Made by a program: the position numbers and the translations under genes. Below are positions 1 to 7,259 of a stretch of DNA of 45,452 bases, one piece after another. The stretch covers positions 1 to 45,452 of IMG/VR virus record IMGVR_UViG_3300031578_012373. The stretch is one strand, 5' to 3'. The notes beneath the pieces are model-generated. The model made no database searches. It had not been told where the DNA came from and worked only from the letters and a program-made list of their open reading frames with translations. How positions within the stretch are numbered: the stretch's first letter is position 1; each line of letters opens with the position of its first letter. This DNA comes from a virus.

Positions 1-1095
1 GGTATCTCTAAGAAATCTCATTAATCTTTCTACCTCAGCTATAGATTTATCAGAACCGTATTTCAACCCTTTAGCAAATAAATATTCAGCTAATCCCATT
101 ATTCCTAACCCTACACGACGAGAATTATGCGCCTTTATATCAATTTCTCTCAATGCATATTTATTAACATCAATTACATCGTCTAAAAATCTTATAGCTA
201 GTTTAATAACCTCTTCAAGCTTCTTCCAATTGGTATTAATAGTACCAGTAATAAAGTGTGGTAATACTAAAGAGCCGAGATCACACACATCATAGGGAGC
301 TAAAACTGCTTCGCCACATGGATTCGTGCCCATAACAGGATCATAATAATAAGAATTATTTTTAATCAAATTATTCCAATTCAATAGCCCAGGCTCAGCA
401 CATCTTACCATGTTTTCTATTATTTTATTCCATATCATTTTGGCTTTTACTTTATCATACGACTTATGAGCAAATTTAAATTCCCAGTCGGCATTAGCCT
501 CTACCGCCTCTAAAAAATCGTCGGTTACAGCAACAGAAATATTATATTGCTTCAATGTACCATCTACTAATTTAGCATCAATAAATTTTATTATGTCTGG
601 ATGCGAAACTGACATAGAAGCTAAAGCAGCAGCTCGTCTAGATCCACCACTCTCTACAACTTTAGCAATAGCATCAGACGCTTCTAAAAAGCTAACTGGG
701 CCAGAAGAAAATCCTTCAACTGTTTTAATAGGATCTCCTTCTGGGCGAAGTGAACTCATATTTACGCCTATGCCGCCGCCCTCTCCCCATAAAATGAGAG
801 AATCTTTATAAAATTGGCCTATCTGTTCCCTTGAATCGCCTATAGGTAAATGATAGCAATTAAATAAAGAGCCTCCTTGTCTACCGGCATTTCTTAATAT
901 TCTACCACCAGGTAAAAAATCAACATTATATATTGCTTCTGAGAATTTTTCAGCGTATATATTGGATCTACTATTCTCTGCCATACCAATAACTGCGCCA
1001 ACTCTTCTACAACAGTTTTCCCAATCTTCTCCTTTCATAAAATATCTGTTTGCAGCAACTTTTACAGCCATATCTGTTAATTTACCATTACTCAT
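1..1095 (-). CDS. nrdJ: Ribonucleotide reductase, class II (B12-dependent) type, C-terminus cut by window edge
   Basis: This gene reduces ribonucleotides to deoxyribonucleotides for phage DNA synthesis. The frame is open from an ATG at 1095 to base 1 (365 codons), so the C-terminal part lies outside the window. Visible are LPGGRILRNAG (about residues 61-71), FNCYHLP with Cys80, and NPCGE at 258-262. In the class II family the Cys of NPCGE carries the thiyl radical, and here that is Cys260 with Asn258 and Glu262. Cys80 and Cys271 sit where the redox pair is expected. GLGIMGLAEYLF follows near 330. No ATP-cone precedes the catalytic domain. An AGGAG lies 7 nt before the start. It is the last visible gene of the dnaX-polA-dut unit, 14 nt after dut. 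A class I large subunit is less likely given the motif spacing. Confidence 0.88.
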   Translation of the reverse strand, partial: MSNGKLTDMAVKVAANRYFMKGEDWENCCRRVGAVIGMAENSRSNIYAEKFSEAIYNVDFLPGGRILRNAGRQGGSLFNCYHLPIGDSREQIGQFYKDSLILWGEGGGIGVNMSSLRPEGDPIKTVEGFSSGPVSFLEASDAIAKVVESGGSRRAAALASMSVSHPDIIKFIDAKLVDGTLKQYNISVAVTDDFLEAVEANADWEFKFAHKSYDKVKAKMIWNKIIENMVRCAEPGLLNWNNLIKNNSYYYDPVMGTNPCGEAVLAPYDVCDLGSLVLPHFITGTINTNWKKLEEVIKLAIRFLDDVIDVNKYALREIDIKAHNSRRVGLGIMGLAEYLFAKGLKYGSDKSIAEVERLMRFLRDT

Positions 1096-1109
1096 TTCTT
1101 ATTCTCCTC

Positions 1110-1556
1110 TTATTTTCCAGTAGATCCAAAACCACCATCATTTCTATCTGTTTCACTCAACTCATTCACTTCTTTGAATTCTATTTTTTCATATTTTTTA
1201 ACTATCATTTGAGCAACTCTATCGCCTTTTTTTATTACTACACCATAATAATCAGGCGAACTAGCAATTAATTTCATAGGTATAAGTATTTCACCACGAT
1301 AATCATTATCAATAATTCTTGAACTAATTATAATCAACTCTTTTTTAGAAGCTAACCCGCTTCTATTATAAATTTCAGCATAATATCCTTTTGGCATTTC
1401 TATTGATATACCAGTTCTAATAAATTTCACAGCTTCTGATGACAAAGCTTTTACCATATAATCCTCAATAGCATATAAATCAACAGCAGAAGATCCATCA
1501 GTAGCATAAATGGGTATTATAGCATCTTTATGTAATCGTTTAATTTTTACTTCCAT
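1110..1556 (-). CDS. dut: dUTP diphosphatase (trimeric dUTPase)
   Basis: The enzyme hydrolyses dUTP to dUMP and pyrophosphate, keeping uracil out of phage DNA and feeding dUMP to the thymidylate synthase encoded at 41228-41920. All five trimeric-dUTPase motifs are present in 148 residues, the usual length: ATDGSSAVDLYA (18-29), NRSGLASK (64-71), RIIDNDYRGE (80-89), GDRVAQMIV (111-119) and the glycine-rich tail RNDGGFGSTGK (138-148). Tyr86 in motif 3 is the deoxyribose-discriminating residue. AAGGAG precedes the ATG. It sits 11 nt after a small unknown gene and 14 nt before the reductase. Confidence 0.95.
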   Translation of the reverse strand: MEVKIKRLHKDAIIPIYATDGSSAVDLYAIEDYMVKALSSEAVKFIRTGISIEMPKGYYAEIYNRSGLASKKELIIISSRIIDNDYRGEILIPMKLIASSPDYYGVVIKKGDRVAQMIVKKYEKIEFKEVNELSETDRNDGGFGSTGK

Positions 1557-1567
1557 AATTTTACTCC

Positions 1568-1882
1568 TTATTCAATTGGCTGAATAAACCAACCAAATAT
1601 TTTTTCTCTAGTTCCCCTTTTAGAATCTAATTCAGCTTGTATATTATTAGCTTTTTGTTTAAAATTAGGATTAGCGCAAAGGCCATCCCCATATGCTATC
1701 CCTTCCGGATCATCTCTATAATCCCAAACGCCGCCCAATTTTTCCGAACCATCCTCTCCATCAATAATAACTTCCATAGCCAAACCAAGTGGGTGTAAAA
1801 ATCTGCGATTTAATTCTTGTAAATATCCTTTAGCCCTAAATTCTTTTATGTCTATTCTTTTTACCTCTTTATTCAATTCCAT
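1568..1882 (-). CDS. Conserved-looking phage protein of unknown function, 104 aa
   Basis: I do not recognise a named family. The protein is acidic to neutral with no membrane segment. Its centre is rich in Gly and Asp (GVWDYRDDPEGIAYGDGLC, around residues 52-70) and it ends with the aromatic tail IFGWFIQPIE. An AAGGAG stands 10 nt before the ATG. The gene lies 22 nt after the DNA polymerase and 11 nt before dut, so it is co-transcribed with replication and nucleotide genes. That placement suggests a DNA-metabolism accessory role, which is inference only. Confidence 0.7.
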   Translation of the reverse strand: MELNKEVKRIDIKEFRAKGYLQELNRRFLHPLGLAMEVIIDGEDGSEKLGGVWDYRDDPEGIAYGDGLCANPNFKQKANNIQAELDSKRGTREKIFGWFIQPIE

Positions 1883-1904
1883 TTTATAATTTCTCCTTCT
1901 ATTT

Positions 1905-3740
1905 TTATCCTTTCAACCAACAATCTCCTATCAAAGCTGCAGCTTCCATTTTTACTGTTTTAAAAAATTCAGCGAAGCCATTTACCAAACATTGCGAAAC
2001 TATTGGAGCAACTTCTTCGGATTGGTCTTCTTTTACTTCTACAATTACTTCATCATGAACTGTCAATATAAGTTTCGCATCATAATTTTTAATATGTTCA
2101 TAAACATATATCATTGCTTGCTTAATAGTATCGGCGTTGCTGCCTTGAACAGGATGATTTTTACCAGCTCTTTCTACAGAACCTCTTAGTCTATTAAACA
2201 TGGAATCTGAAGGATCTGGTAATTTATAAAATCTTTTTCTGCCACTAATAGTGGTACTATATCTATTAATTACAGCGGATTTGCCACTTTTATCAAGATA
2301 TTCCTTAACTTTTCTATATTTATTAAAATATTTATCTATTAAAGTCTGCGCTTTTTCTTCACTACATCCTAATCTTTTAGATAAACCTATAGCAGTCAAT
2401 CCATATGCAAGGCCAAAATTAATTGCTTTAGTAGCATCTCTATATCCCCGCTTCTTCGGATCATTATCTGATAGCTTTTTGTCTCTTTCGACCTCTTCTG
2501 GTGTTACACCGAACATTTCACAAGCAGTTCTAGTGTGCAAGTCCTGACCAGTCGCATATACTTCTAAAAATGCTGGATCCCTTGAATAATCTGCAAGTAT
2601 TCTTAATTCTGCCTGTGACATGTCACAAGTTATAAGTTTATATCCTGGCGGAGCAACAAAACAAGATCTATATCTTTGTTCTTTTGGAATATTTTGAAGG
2701 TTTGGATTAGAAGAGCTTAACCTGCCTGTACTAATCATTTGAGTAAAATCAGTATGTAATTTATTAGTTAGAGGATGAATCCTATTAATCAGGGCCTCTC
2801 CATAAGTAGTTATAAATTTTTCATATTTTCTATAGTCTAAAAGTGATTCAATAATAGGGTTATTCTTATATTTAACAAGTTCTTTTACATCGGTGCTCTC
2901 AACTGGTATGCCCAAACTATTTAAACCTTTTACTAACTGTAATGGACTATCTAAATTTAATAATGATACTCCGAATAAAGTAGTTTGATTAATCGTTTTA
3001 TTTAAAATATTAGAAATTTTACTCTGTAATAAATCTCGTTCCTTTGTCATTTCATCTAAAATTCCATACCATTTTTCAACATCTAAAAGAATGCCGTTTA
3101 ATTCCATTTCAGCTAACGGTTTAATAAATTCAAATTCCAATCTAGCAGCCCTAGTTAATCCTTCTTGCTTTAATTGAGATAACTGTAAGTTATAAACATC
3201 TCTTAATAAACTTACGTCATTAGCAGCATATCGTAATTGATATTCCTGATATTTTTGATCATATTTTTTGAAAGTCGGTCCAACATCTTTTGGCATGTTT
3301 AAATGAAAATATTTAGCTGCCAAATATGATAAATTTGCTTTTGGATTCAAGCCCAAAAATAACAATTGTTCAGCAAGCATAGTATCATACATTCTATTAA
3401 TTTCAATATTAAAATTGGTTTTCAACATTTTATAATCAAAAACAGCATTTTGCAATATTTTTAAATATCTATCATCTTCTAATAATGGTTTAAAAATTCT
3501 TGCGTCAACATTTCCTTCTCTCACATCAAAAACAAAAGCTTTACCTATAATGCCTAGCTGTAGTAATACTACTTTATCAACTAAAGGATCAAACCCAGTG
3601 GTTTCTGTGTCTACTTCTATCATAGGATAACGCTCTATTTTCTCTAAAATTCTGGCCGCAGCCTCACTATTAGTTATATATTCATATTGTGTTGGGGGAA
3701 AGTCAGACAATGCACCATTATTAACCGATATTTTAGACAT
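1905..3740 (-). CDS. polA: Family A DNA polymerase with 3'-5' exonuclease
   Basis: This is the phage replicative polymerase (611 aa). A DnaQ-type proofreading domain comes first: Exo I IEVDTETTGFD with Asp44/Glu46, Exo II NAVFDYKM near 109, Exo III YAANDVSLLRD near 171. The polymerase domain follows, with TGRLSSSNPNLQNIPKE near 340, motif A CDMSQAELRI near 373, motif B KAINFGLAYG near 440 and motif C TVHDEV near 564. No 5'-3' flap nuclease domain is present, as is usual for phage enzymes. The O-helix position matching E. coli Phe762 is Phe, a state reported mostly in virulent phages. AGGAG lies 5 nt before the ATG. Confidence 0.96.
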   Translation of the reverse strand: MSKISVNNGALSDFPPTQYEYITNSEAAARILEKIERYPMIEVDTETTGFDPLVDKVVLLQLGIIGKAFVFDVREGNVDARIFKPLLEDDRYLKILQNAVFDYKMLKTNFNIEINRMYDTMLAEQLLFLGLNPKANLSYLAAKYFHLNMPKDVGPTFKKYDQKYQEYQLRYAANDVSLLRDVYNLQLSQLKQEGLTRAARLEFEFIKPLAEMELNGILLDVEKWYGILDEMTKERDLLQSKISNILNKTINQTTLFGVSLLNLDSPLQLVKGLNSLGIPVESTDVKELVKYKNNPIIESLLDYRKYEKFITTYGEALINRIHPLTNKLHTDFTQMISTGRLSSSNPNLQNIPKEQRYRSCFVAPPGYKLITCDMSQAELRILADYSRDPAFLEVYATGQDLHTRTACEMFGVTPEEVERDKKLSDNDPKKRGYRDATKAINFGLAYGLTAIGLSKRLGCSEEKAQTLIDKYFNKYRKVKEYLDKSGKSAVINRYSTTISGRKRFYKLPDPSDSMFNRLRGSVERAGKNHPVQGSNADTIKQAMIYVYEHIKNYDAKLILTVHDEVIVEVKEDQSEEVAPIVSQCLVNGFAEFFKTVKMEAAALIGDCWLKG

Positions 3741-3767
3741 TTTTACTCCTTTTTATTAAATCTTTTA

Positions 3768-3842
3768 CTAGTATTCTAAGAACCAGTTATCCATTAATCT
3801 ACCAAATTTTTGCCCTATTAAATCCAATTTTTTATTGCCCAT
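3768..3842 (-). CDS. Possible 24-residue micro-ORF overlapping the end of the clamp-loader gene
   Basis: An ATG inside the last codons of the clamp-loader gene opens a 24-codon frame ending at TAG. It carries the stretch LDLIGQKFGRLM followed by DNWFLEY. An AGAGGA lies 7 nt upstream of the ATG, a plausible ribosome binding site, and the 11-nt overlap fits the packing style of this genome. It would otherwise be the longest unexplained gap in this operon, 91 nt. The peptide could be real, a remnant, or chance; nothing else supports it. Confidence 0.35.
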   Translation of the reverse strand: MGNKKLDLIGQKFGRLMDNWFLEY

Positions 3843-4878
3843 TTGGTTTTCCTCTCAATATGAGCATTGTTTTGAATAAATTATTCATCAATACATGCTC
3901 CTGCTTTGGCCCGTAATAAGGTATACTAATTATATCTATAATTTTAGAAAATTTTTTAGCTTCATCTATACTTCTTGCATTCCTTAAACATCCAGCAATA
4001 AAACCAGTAATTACTATTCGTATAGTTTCTACTGGTATATTTTTTATTTTCTTATAAGCATCTAATATATCTTTCCAGCCGCTCTTTAATAATATTTTAC
4101 AAAATTCAAAAACTTCTATTTGATCTATTTCAATTCCCGCATTAATTATCAATGATGCAGCTTCTTTTGTCCATGTATTATCTGCTGCCACCTGTTGTAA
4201 AAAAGAAAGTGCCTGCCGTGGCACCCCATTTGATTCAGACGTAATATATTTTAATATCTCTTTATTATAAGACATTCCTTCAAACTCTGACACATTTTCT
4301 AATAAAGAACATATTTCTTCATCAGAAAGTCGGCCTAATTGAGTAATCTTACAACGATTTTTCAATTCTATTTTCTTTATTTGCTCAGGATGATTAGTGC
4401 ACAGAATTATATAAACATGTTCCCTATTATCTTCCAGCGTTTTTAAAAGAGAAGATTGTGATTTATCACTAAGTAAATGTGCCTCATCAATAATTAATAT
4501 TTTATATCTATCATCTGATAAAGGAGCGCATGGAAGATTGTCCAAAATATCACGCATAGTATCTATATTGCCAGCCCTCCCCCCATCAACTTCAATAACT
4601 GACATAGAGTTTAAATTAAGTATTGCTTTACAAGAAGAGCATTTACAACAAGGATCCGGAGTAGGGCCTTCTTTACAATTCATTCCAAGAGCAACAATTC
4701 TTGCAATAGTAGTTTTACCTACACCGCTAATTCCTGTAAACATAATACTATGTGGAAGAGTTCGCTTTTCAATACCAGTAGCAATCATATTTTTAATTGT
4801 CTGATTACCTATTATTTCCTTGACTGTACATGGGCGATATATTTTGTCTAAATCGCCTTCGCCACGCCTAATTATCAT
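3832..4878 (-). CDS. dnaX: DnaX-like clamp-loader ATPase (gamma/tau type)
   Basis: This AAA+ ATPase loads the sliding clamp encoded at 38494-39618 onto primed DNA. Counting from the ATG at 4878 it has 348 residues: Walker A GISGVGKTT (49-57), a zinc knot Cys68-x8-Cys77-x2-Cys80-x2-Cys83 as in bacterial DnaX, Walker B ILIIDEAH (127-134) and the NRC sensor/arginine-finger motif (174-176). The frame extends upstream to a GTG at 4905, but that codon lies at the predicted transcription start of the 4910 promoter. The ATG at 4878 has GGGAG six bases upstream, so I chose it. No delta or delta-prime subunit is seen in the window. It opens the dnaX-polA-dut-nrdJ unit. Confidence 0.92.
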   Translation of the reverse strand: MIIRRGEGDLDKIYRPCTVKEIIGNQTIKNMIATGIEKRTLPHSIMFTGISGVGKTTIARIVALGMNCKEGPTPDPCCKCSSCKAILNLNSMSVIEVDGGRAGNIDTMRDILDNLPCAPLSDDRYKILIIDEAHLLSDKSQSSLLKTLEDNREHVYIILCTNHPEQIKKIELKNRCKITQLGRLSDEEICSLLENVSEFEGMSYNKEILKYITSESNGVPRQALSFLQQVAADNTWTKEAASLIINAGIEIDQIEVFEFCKILLKSGWKDILDAYKKIKNIPVETIRIVITGFIAGCLRNARSIDEAKKFSKIIDIISIPYYGPKQEHVLMNNLFKTMLILRGKPNGQ

Positions 4879-4909
4879 AGTCTTCTCCCAATTAAAGTTA
4901 CTCACTTTT

Positions 4910-4977
4910 ATTATAGAATAAAATGCTAATTTTGCTAGATTAGTTTATTCATTTTTAGCATTTTTTCTCAAAAAAAT
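4910..4977 (-). promoter_or_regulatory. Phage promoter element, copy 1 (upstream of dnaX)
   Basis: Read on the minus strand, this 68-bp stretch has a T-run/A-run tract, AAAAATGAA, the box ATCTAGCAAAAT, a four-base variable gap, ATTTTATTC and the -10 TATAAT (4915-4910). The 31-bp core at 4910-4940 matches the copy at 41971-42001 at 27 positions with identical spacing. No good TTGACA exists 16-18 nt upstream of the -10; the conserved CTAGCAAAAT box occupies that place. The predicted start site near 4903 gives a short leader to the ATG at 4878. Promoter function is inferred from position, duplication and the -10. Confidence 0.75.
4920..4964. repeat. 10-bp perfect inverted repeat overlapping promoter copy 1
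   Basis: AAAATGCTAA at 4920-4929 is exactly complementary to TTAGCATTTT at 4955-4964, with 25 bases between. One arm lies in the spacer of the promoter and the other just upstream of the CTAGCAAAAT box. The promoter copy at 41971 lacks the repeat. It could be an operator for a dimeric regulator acting only on dnaX-polA. The loop is long for a terminator hairpin. Confidence 0.45.
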
Positions 4978-5003
4978 CATAAATTTTTGCTAAAACCCCC
5001 AAA

Positions 5004-5510
5004 TTATTCAGAATTTTTAATATTTTTTATTCGATCTTGTAATAAGTATAGCAATTCCGAAAAAATTCCTTGTCCTCCATTTTTTACAAAATTTGCAAAA
5101 CAAATGTTTTTTAAATATTCCCCAGCATCGTCTGGACAAATAGACTCTGGTATCAACTGTGCACATTTTCTATCTGAAATCATAGAAGCTATATAAATAG
5201 TTTCATCTGGAGTACAAGAATATCTCCTCAAAATTTCTATTAATCTATCATATTTTTCCTTTTCATTTTTGCCCCAATAAAATGGTATATTACGACGTCT
5301 ACACATATTATAGTTAATACGATTATCGCTGGATAAAAATACAAATTTAAAATATTTCTTAAGATCATTTATCGCATCAAAATCCCTACTCTGATAAACT
5401 TTATAAAATACATTCCCTATTTCATCCTCAGCATAAGTACCATCGGTTATTATTCCATCCATTTCACTGACAATAAGCCGAGCATTTTTACCAAAAAGTT
5501 CTTCTTCCAT
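5004..5510 (-). CDS. KdsC-like HAD phosphatase homologue, probably inactive
   Basis: The 168-residue protein has the length and layout of KdsC (3-deoxy-octulosonate-8-phosphate phosphatase): EMDGIITDG near 16, SRDFDAIN near 41, KNEKEKYDRL near 81 and the C-terminal GGQGIFSEL. The HAD catalytic residues are missing. The nucleophile position of the DxD pair is Glu16 (DVDG becomes EMDG), and the GDD metal-binding motif is ASM at 108-110. KdsC works in sugar-acid synthesis in the cytoplasm; this copy may instead be a regulatory or structural partner, or act on something else. It is the last gene of the carbohydrate island, 2 nt after the heptose-type kinase, with AAGGAG before its ATG. Confidence 0.75.
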   Translation of the reverse strand: MEEELFGKNARLIVSEMDGIITDGTYAEDEIGNVFYKVYQSRDFDAINDLKKYFKFVFLSSDNRINYNMCRRRNIPFYWGKNEKEKYDRLIEILRRYSCTPDETIYIASMISDRKCAQLIPESICPDDAGEYLKNICFANFVKNGGQGIFSELLYLLQDRIKNIKNSE

Positions 5511-5512
5511 TT

Positions 5513-6460
5513 TTATCTCCTTTTACTTAATTCATCTATACCAATAGTAGCTGTTCCCATTTTTCCAACTACTATTCCAGCTGCCTTATTTGACAATCTG
5601 ACCGCTGACCATATATCCATACCAGAAGCAATCGCTAGAGAAAGCGTTGCTATAACCGTATCACCTGCTCCAGATACATCAAATACTTCTTTAGCGGTAG
5701 TTTTAATATGTAATATTTTATTTTCGTCTTCAAAGAGCGTCATACCATCTTTTCCTTCGGTAATAAGTATAGATCCACAAACTATTTCATGAAATATTCT
5801 TTTCGCAGCAAAATTTAAATCTCCATCATTTTTTATTTCGAAGCCGCAAAAAATAGAGGCCTCTTCTTTATTAGGAACTATTATATTTACATGTCTATGC
5901 GCTATAAAATTATCTTTGTGAGGATCTGATATAATAAATTTTGAAAAATTATTTAGATCCCTTAATCTAAACATTAGCTGAGGAGAAACTACTCCTTTAT
6001 TATAATCAGATATTATTATACCATCAACGCTTTTTATATTACTTTTTATAACTTCCATAAGACTATCAACAAATCCATTTTTAATTTCTTCTCTGCTTTC
6101 CTCATCAAACCTGACTATCTGATGATTATTTCCAATAACTCTTGTTTTAACTGTAGTTGGTCTATCAGGATCTATTATGATCGTATTAATTGGTAAATCT
6201 AACTCTGTAGCTTTTCTTAGTATAGTTCCTCCGATTACATCTGCGCCAATTATGCCGCATAATATAGCCTTTGCTCCAAGAGTAACTATATTATGCGCAA
6301 CATTAGCAGCGCCGCCAAGTGTTTCTGTCTTTTCTTTAACTTCTACAATAGGCACTGGCGCTTCTGGAGAAATTCTGTAAACATTTCCCCAGATATATCT
6401 ATCTAGCATTATATCACCTATGACAAGAATCTTAATTTTTTCAAATCTATTTATCTCCAT
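5513..6460 (-). CDS. hldA: PfkB-family D-glycero-D-manno-heptose-7-phosphate kinase-like protein (HldE N-domain type)
   Basis: The sequence resembles the kinase half of HldE/RfaE, which phosphorylates heptose-7-phosphate at C1 on the way to ADP-heptose. From the ATG at 6460 there are 315 residues: VIGDIMLDRYIWG near 13, SPEAPVP near 31, GGAANVAHNIVTLGA (49-63), VSDYNKG-like ISDYNKG near 150, and the PfkB ATP/catalytic signature DVSGAGDT (261-268) with the catalytic Asp267. The adenylyltransferase domain of HldE is absent, and no GmhA, GmhB or HldD is present in the window. An upstream TTG at 6484 is in frame, but AAGGAG lies 7 nt before 6460. Its end is 2 nt from the KdsC-like gene. Confidence 0.85.
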   Translation of the reverse strand: MEINRFEKIKILVIGDIMLDRYIWGNVYRISPEAPVPIVEVKEKTETLGGAANVAHNIVTLGAKAILCGIIGADVIGGTILRKATELDLPINTIIIDPDRPTTVKTRVIGNNHQIVRFDEESREEIKNGFVDSLMEVIKSNIKSVDGIIISDYNKGVVSPQLMFRLRDLNNFSKFIISDPHKDNFIAHRHVNIIVPNKEEASIFCGFEIKNDGDLNFAAKRIFHEIVCGSILITEGKDGMTLFEDENKILHIKTTAKEVFDVSGAGDTVIATLSLAIASGMDIWSAVRLSNKAAGIVVGKMGTATIGIDELSKRR

Positions 6461-7259
6461 CTCTTGGCTCCTTTTTAGATTCAAAATAATATTCCATATT
6501 AATTAGCTCCTCTAACCTATTATTATATATTTCATTAAATAAATCATCTTTTTTGAAAGATTTATAATATTCATAATATTCATTATATTTATATTCATCA
6601 TTTTTTATCAAAAAATTTTCCAATGTTTTCGGATCTCTTCTTTTTCTCCATATACCTAAATGTAAACCATGATGTGGTCTAAACCATCCTTCTGGTAAAG
6701 AAAACCCAGATTCAACAACCATTTTATAAAGCGTTTCCTCATTTTTGGCATTGATTAATTCTCTGTTTTTAAGCTTGCCTCTGTGTTTTTGGACAATCCC
6801 GTCCATTTTAGAATAATATTCATGTTTTTTTATAAAATGAAGCCCAGATAGTCTTTTAGAATTAGGCCTAACACTATTACTATAAGGCAATTTAGTTTTT
6901 ATACAATGATTTAAATGTTGTTCTAATAATGATTCATCCTCTCTACATATAAGTATATCCACATCCCCTATATAAATATAATCATATTTATCAAAATCAT
7001 TAGAATTAAGCATCCATCGCAAAGTTTTTAATTCATGGCCGACTTTAGGATATCCTTCAAAACAATTTTCTTTTATTTCAATAATACCTAATTTATTTAA
7101 TTCACTGATAATGCTTATATATTTATTATTAAGACCTTCTGTTAAAAATAATTTTATACTATATTCAGGATATGATTTCAGACAAAAATATAAAAATATA
7201 GGTATATATTTTTGATACGCTTTATTCACTATTGTAGATATACATAATTTATTGCTCAT
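6447..7259 (-). CDS. GT-A-fold glycosyltransferase-like protein
   Basis: A 270-residue protein with a GT-A layout: an N-terminal strand (LCISTIVNKAYQKYIP), a long helix, then YIYIGDVDIL with the metal-binding DxD at residues 99-101. Towards the C-terminus HHGLHLGIWRKRRDP and many Tyr/Glu-rich residues follow. The DxD coordinates the nucleotide-sugar phosphates in this fold. Donor and acceptor are not visible from sequence. It overlaps its upstream neighbour by 11 nt and its downstream neighbour by 14 nt, and has no clear ribosome binding site, suggesting translational coupling. Confidence 0.75.
   Translation of the reverse strand: MSNKLCISTIVNKAYQKYIPIFLYFCLKSYPEYSIKLFLTEGLNNKYISIISELNKLGIIEIKENCFEGYPKVGHELKTLRWMLNSNDFDKYDYIYIGDVDILICREDESLLEQHLNHCIKTKLPYSNSVRPNSKRLSGLHFIKKHEYYSKMDGIVQKHRGKLKNRELINAKNEETLYKMVVESGFSLPEGWFRPHHGLHLGIWRKRRDPKTLENFLIKNDEYKYNEYYEYYKSFKKDDLFNEIYNNRLEELINMEYYFESKKEPRDGDK

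Noticed and set aside
593-811. Plus-strand open frame of 72 codons
   Set aside because: It lies fully inside the ribonucleotide reductase gene on the other strand, has no ribosome binding site and its sequence is the shadow of the reductase codons.
4903-4905. GTG at 4905 as the dnaX start
   Set aside because: It lies at the predicted transcription start, has no ribosome binding site, and the ATG at 4878 has GGGAG at the right distance.
4978-5003. Rho-independent terminator after the glycan island
   Set aside because: Only AT-only complementary runs (AAAAA and TTTTT) are present, without a GC stem, so I do not call a terminator.
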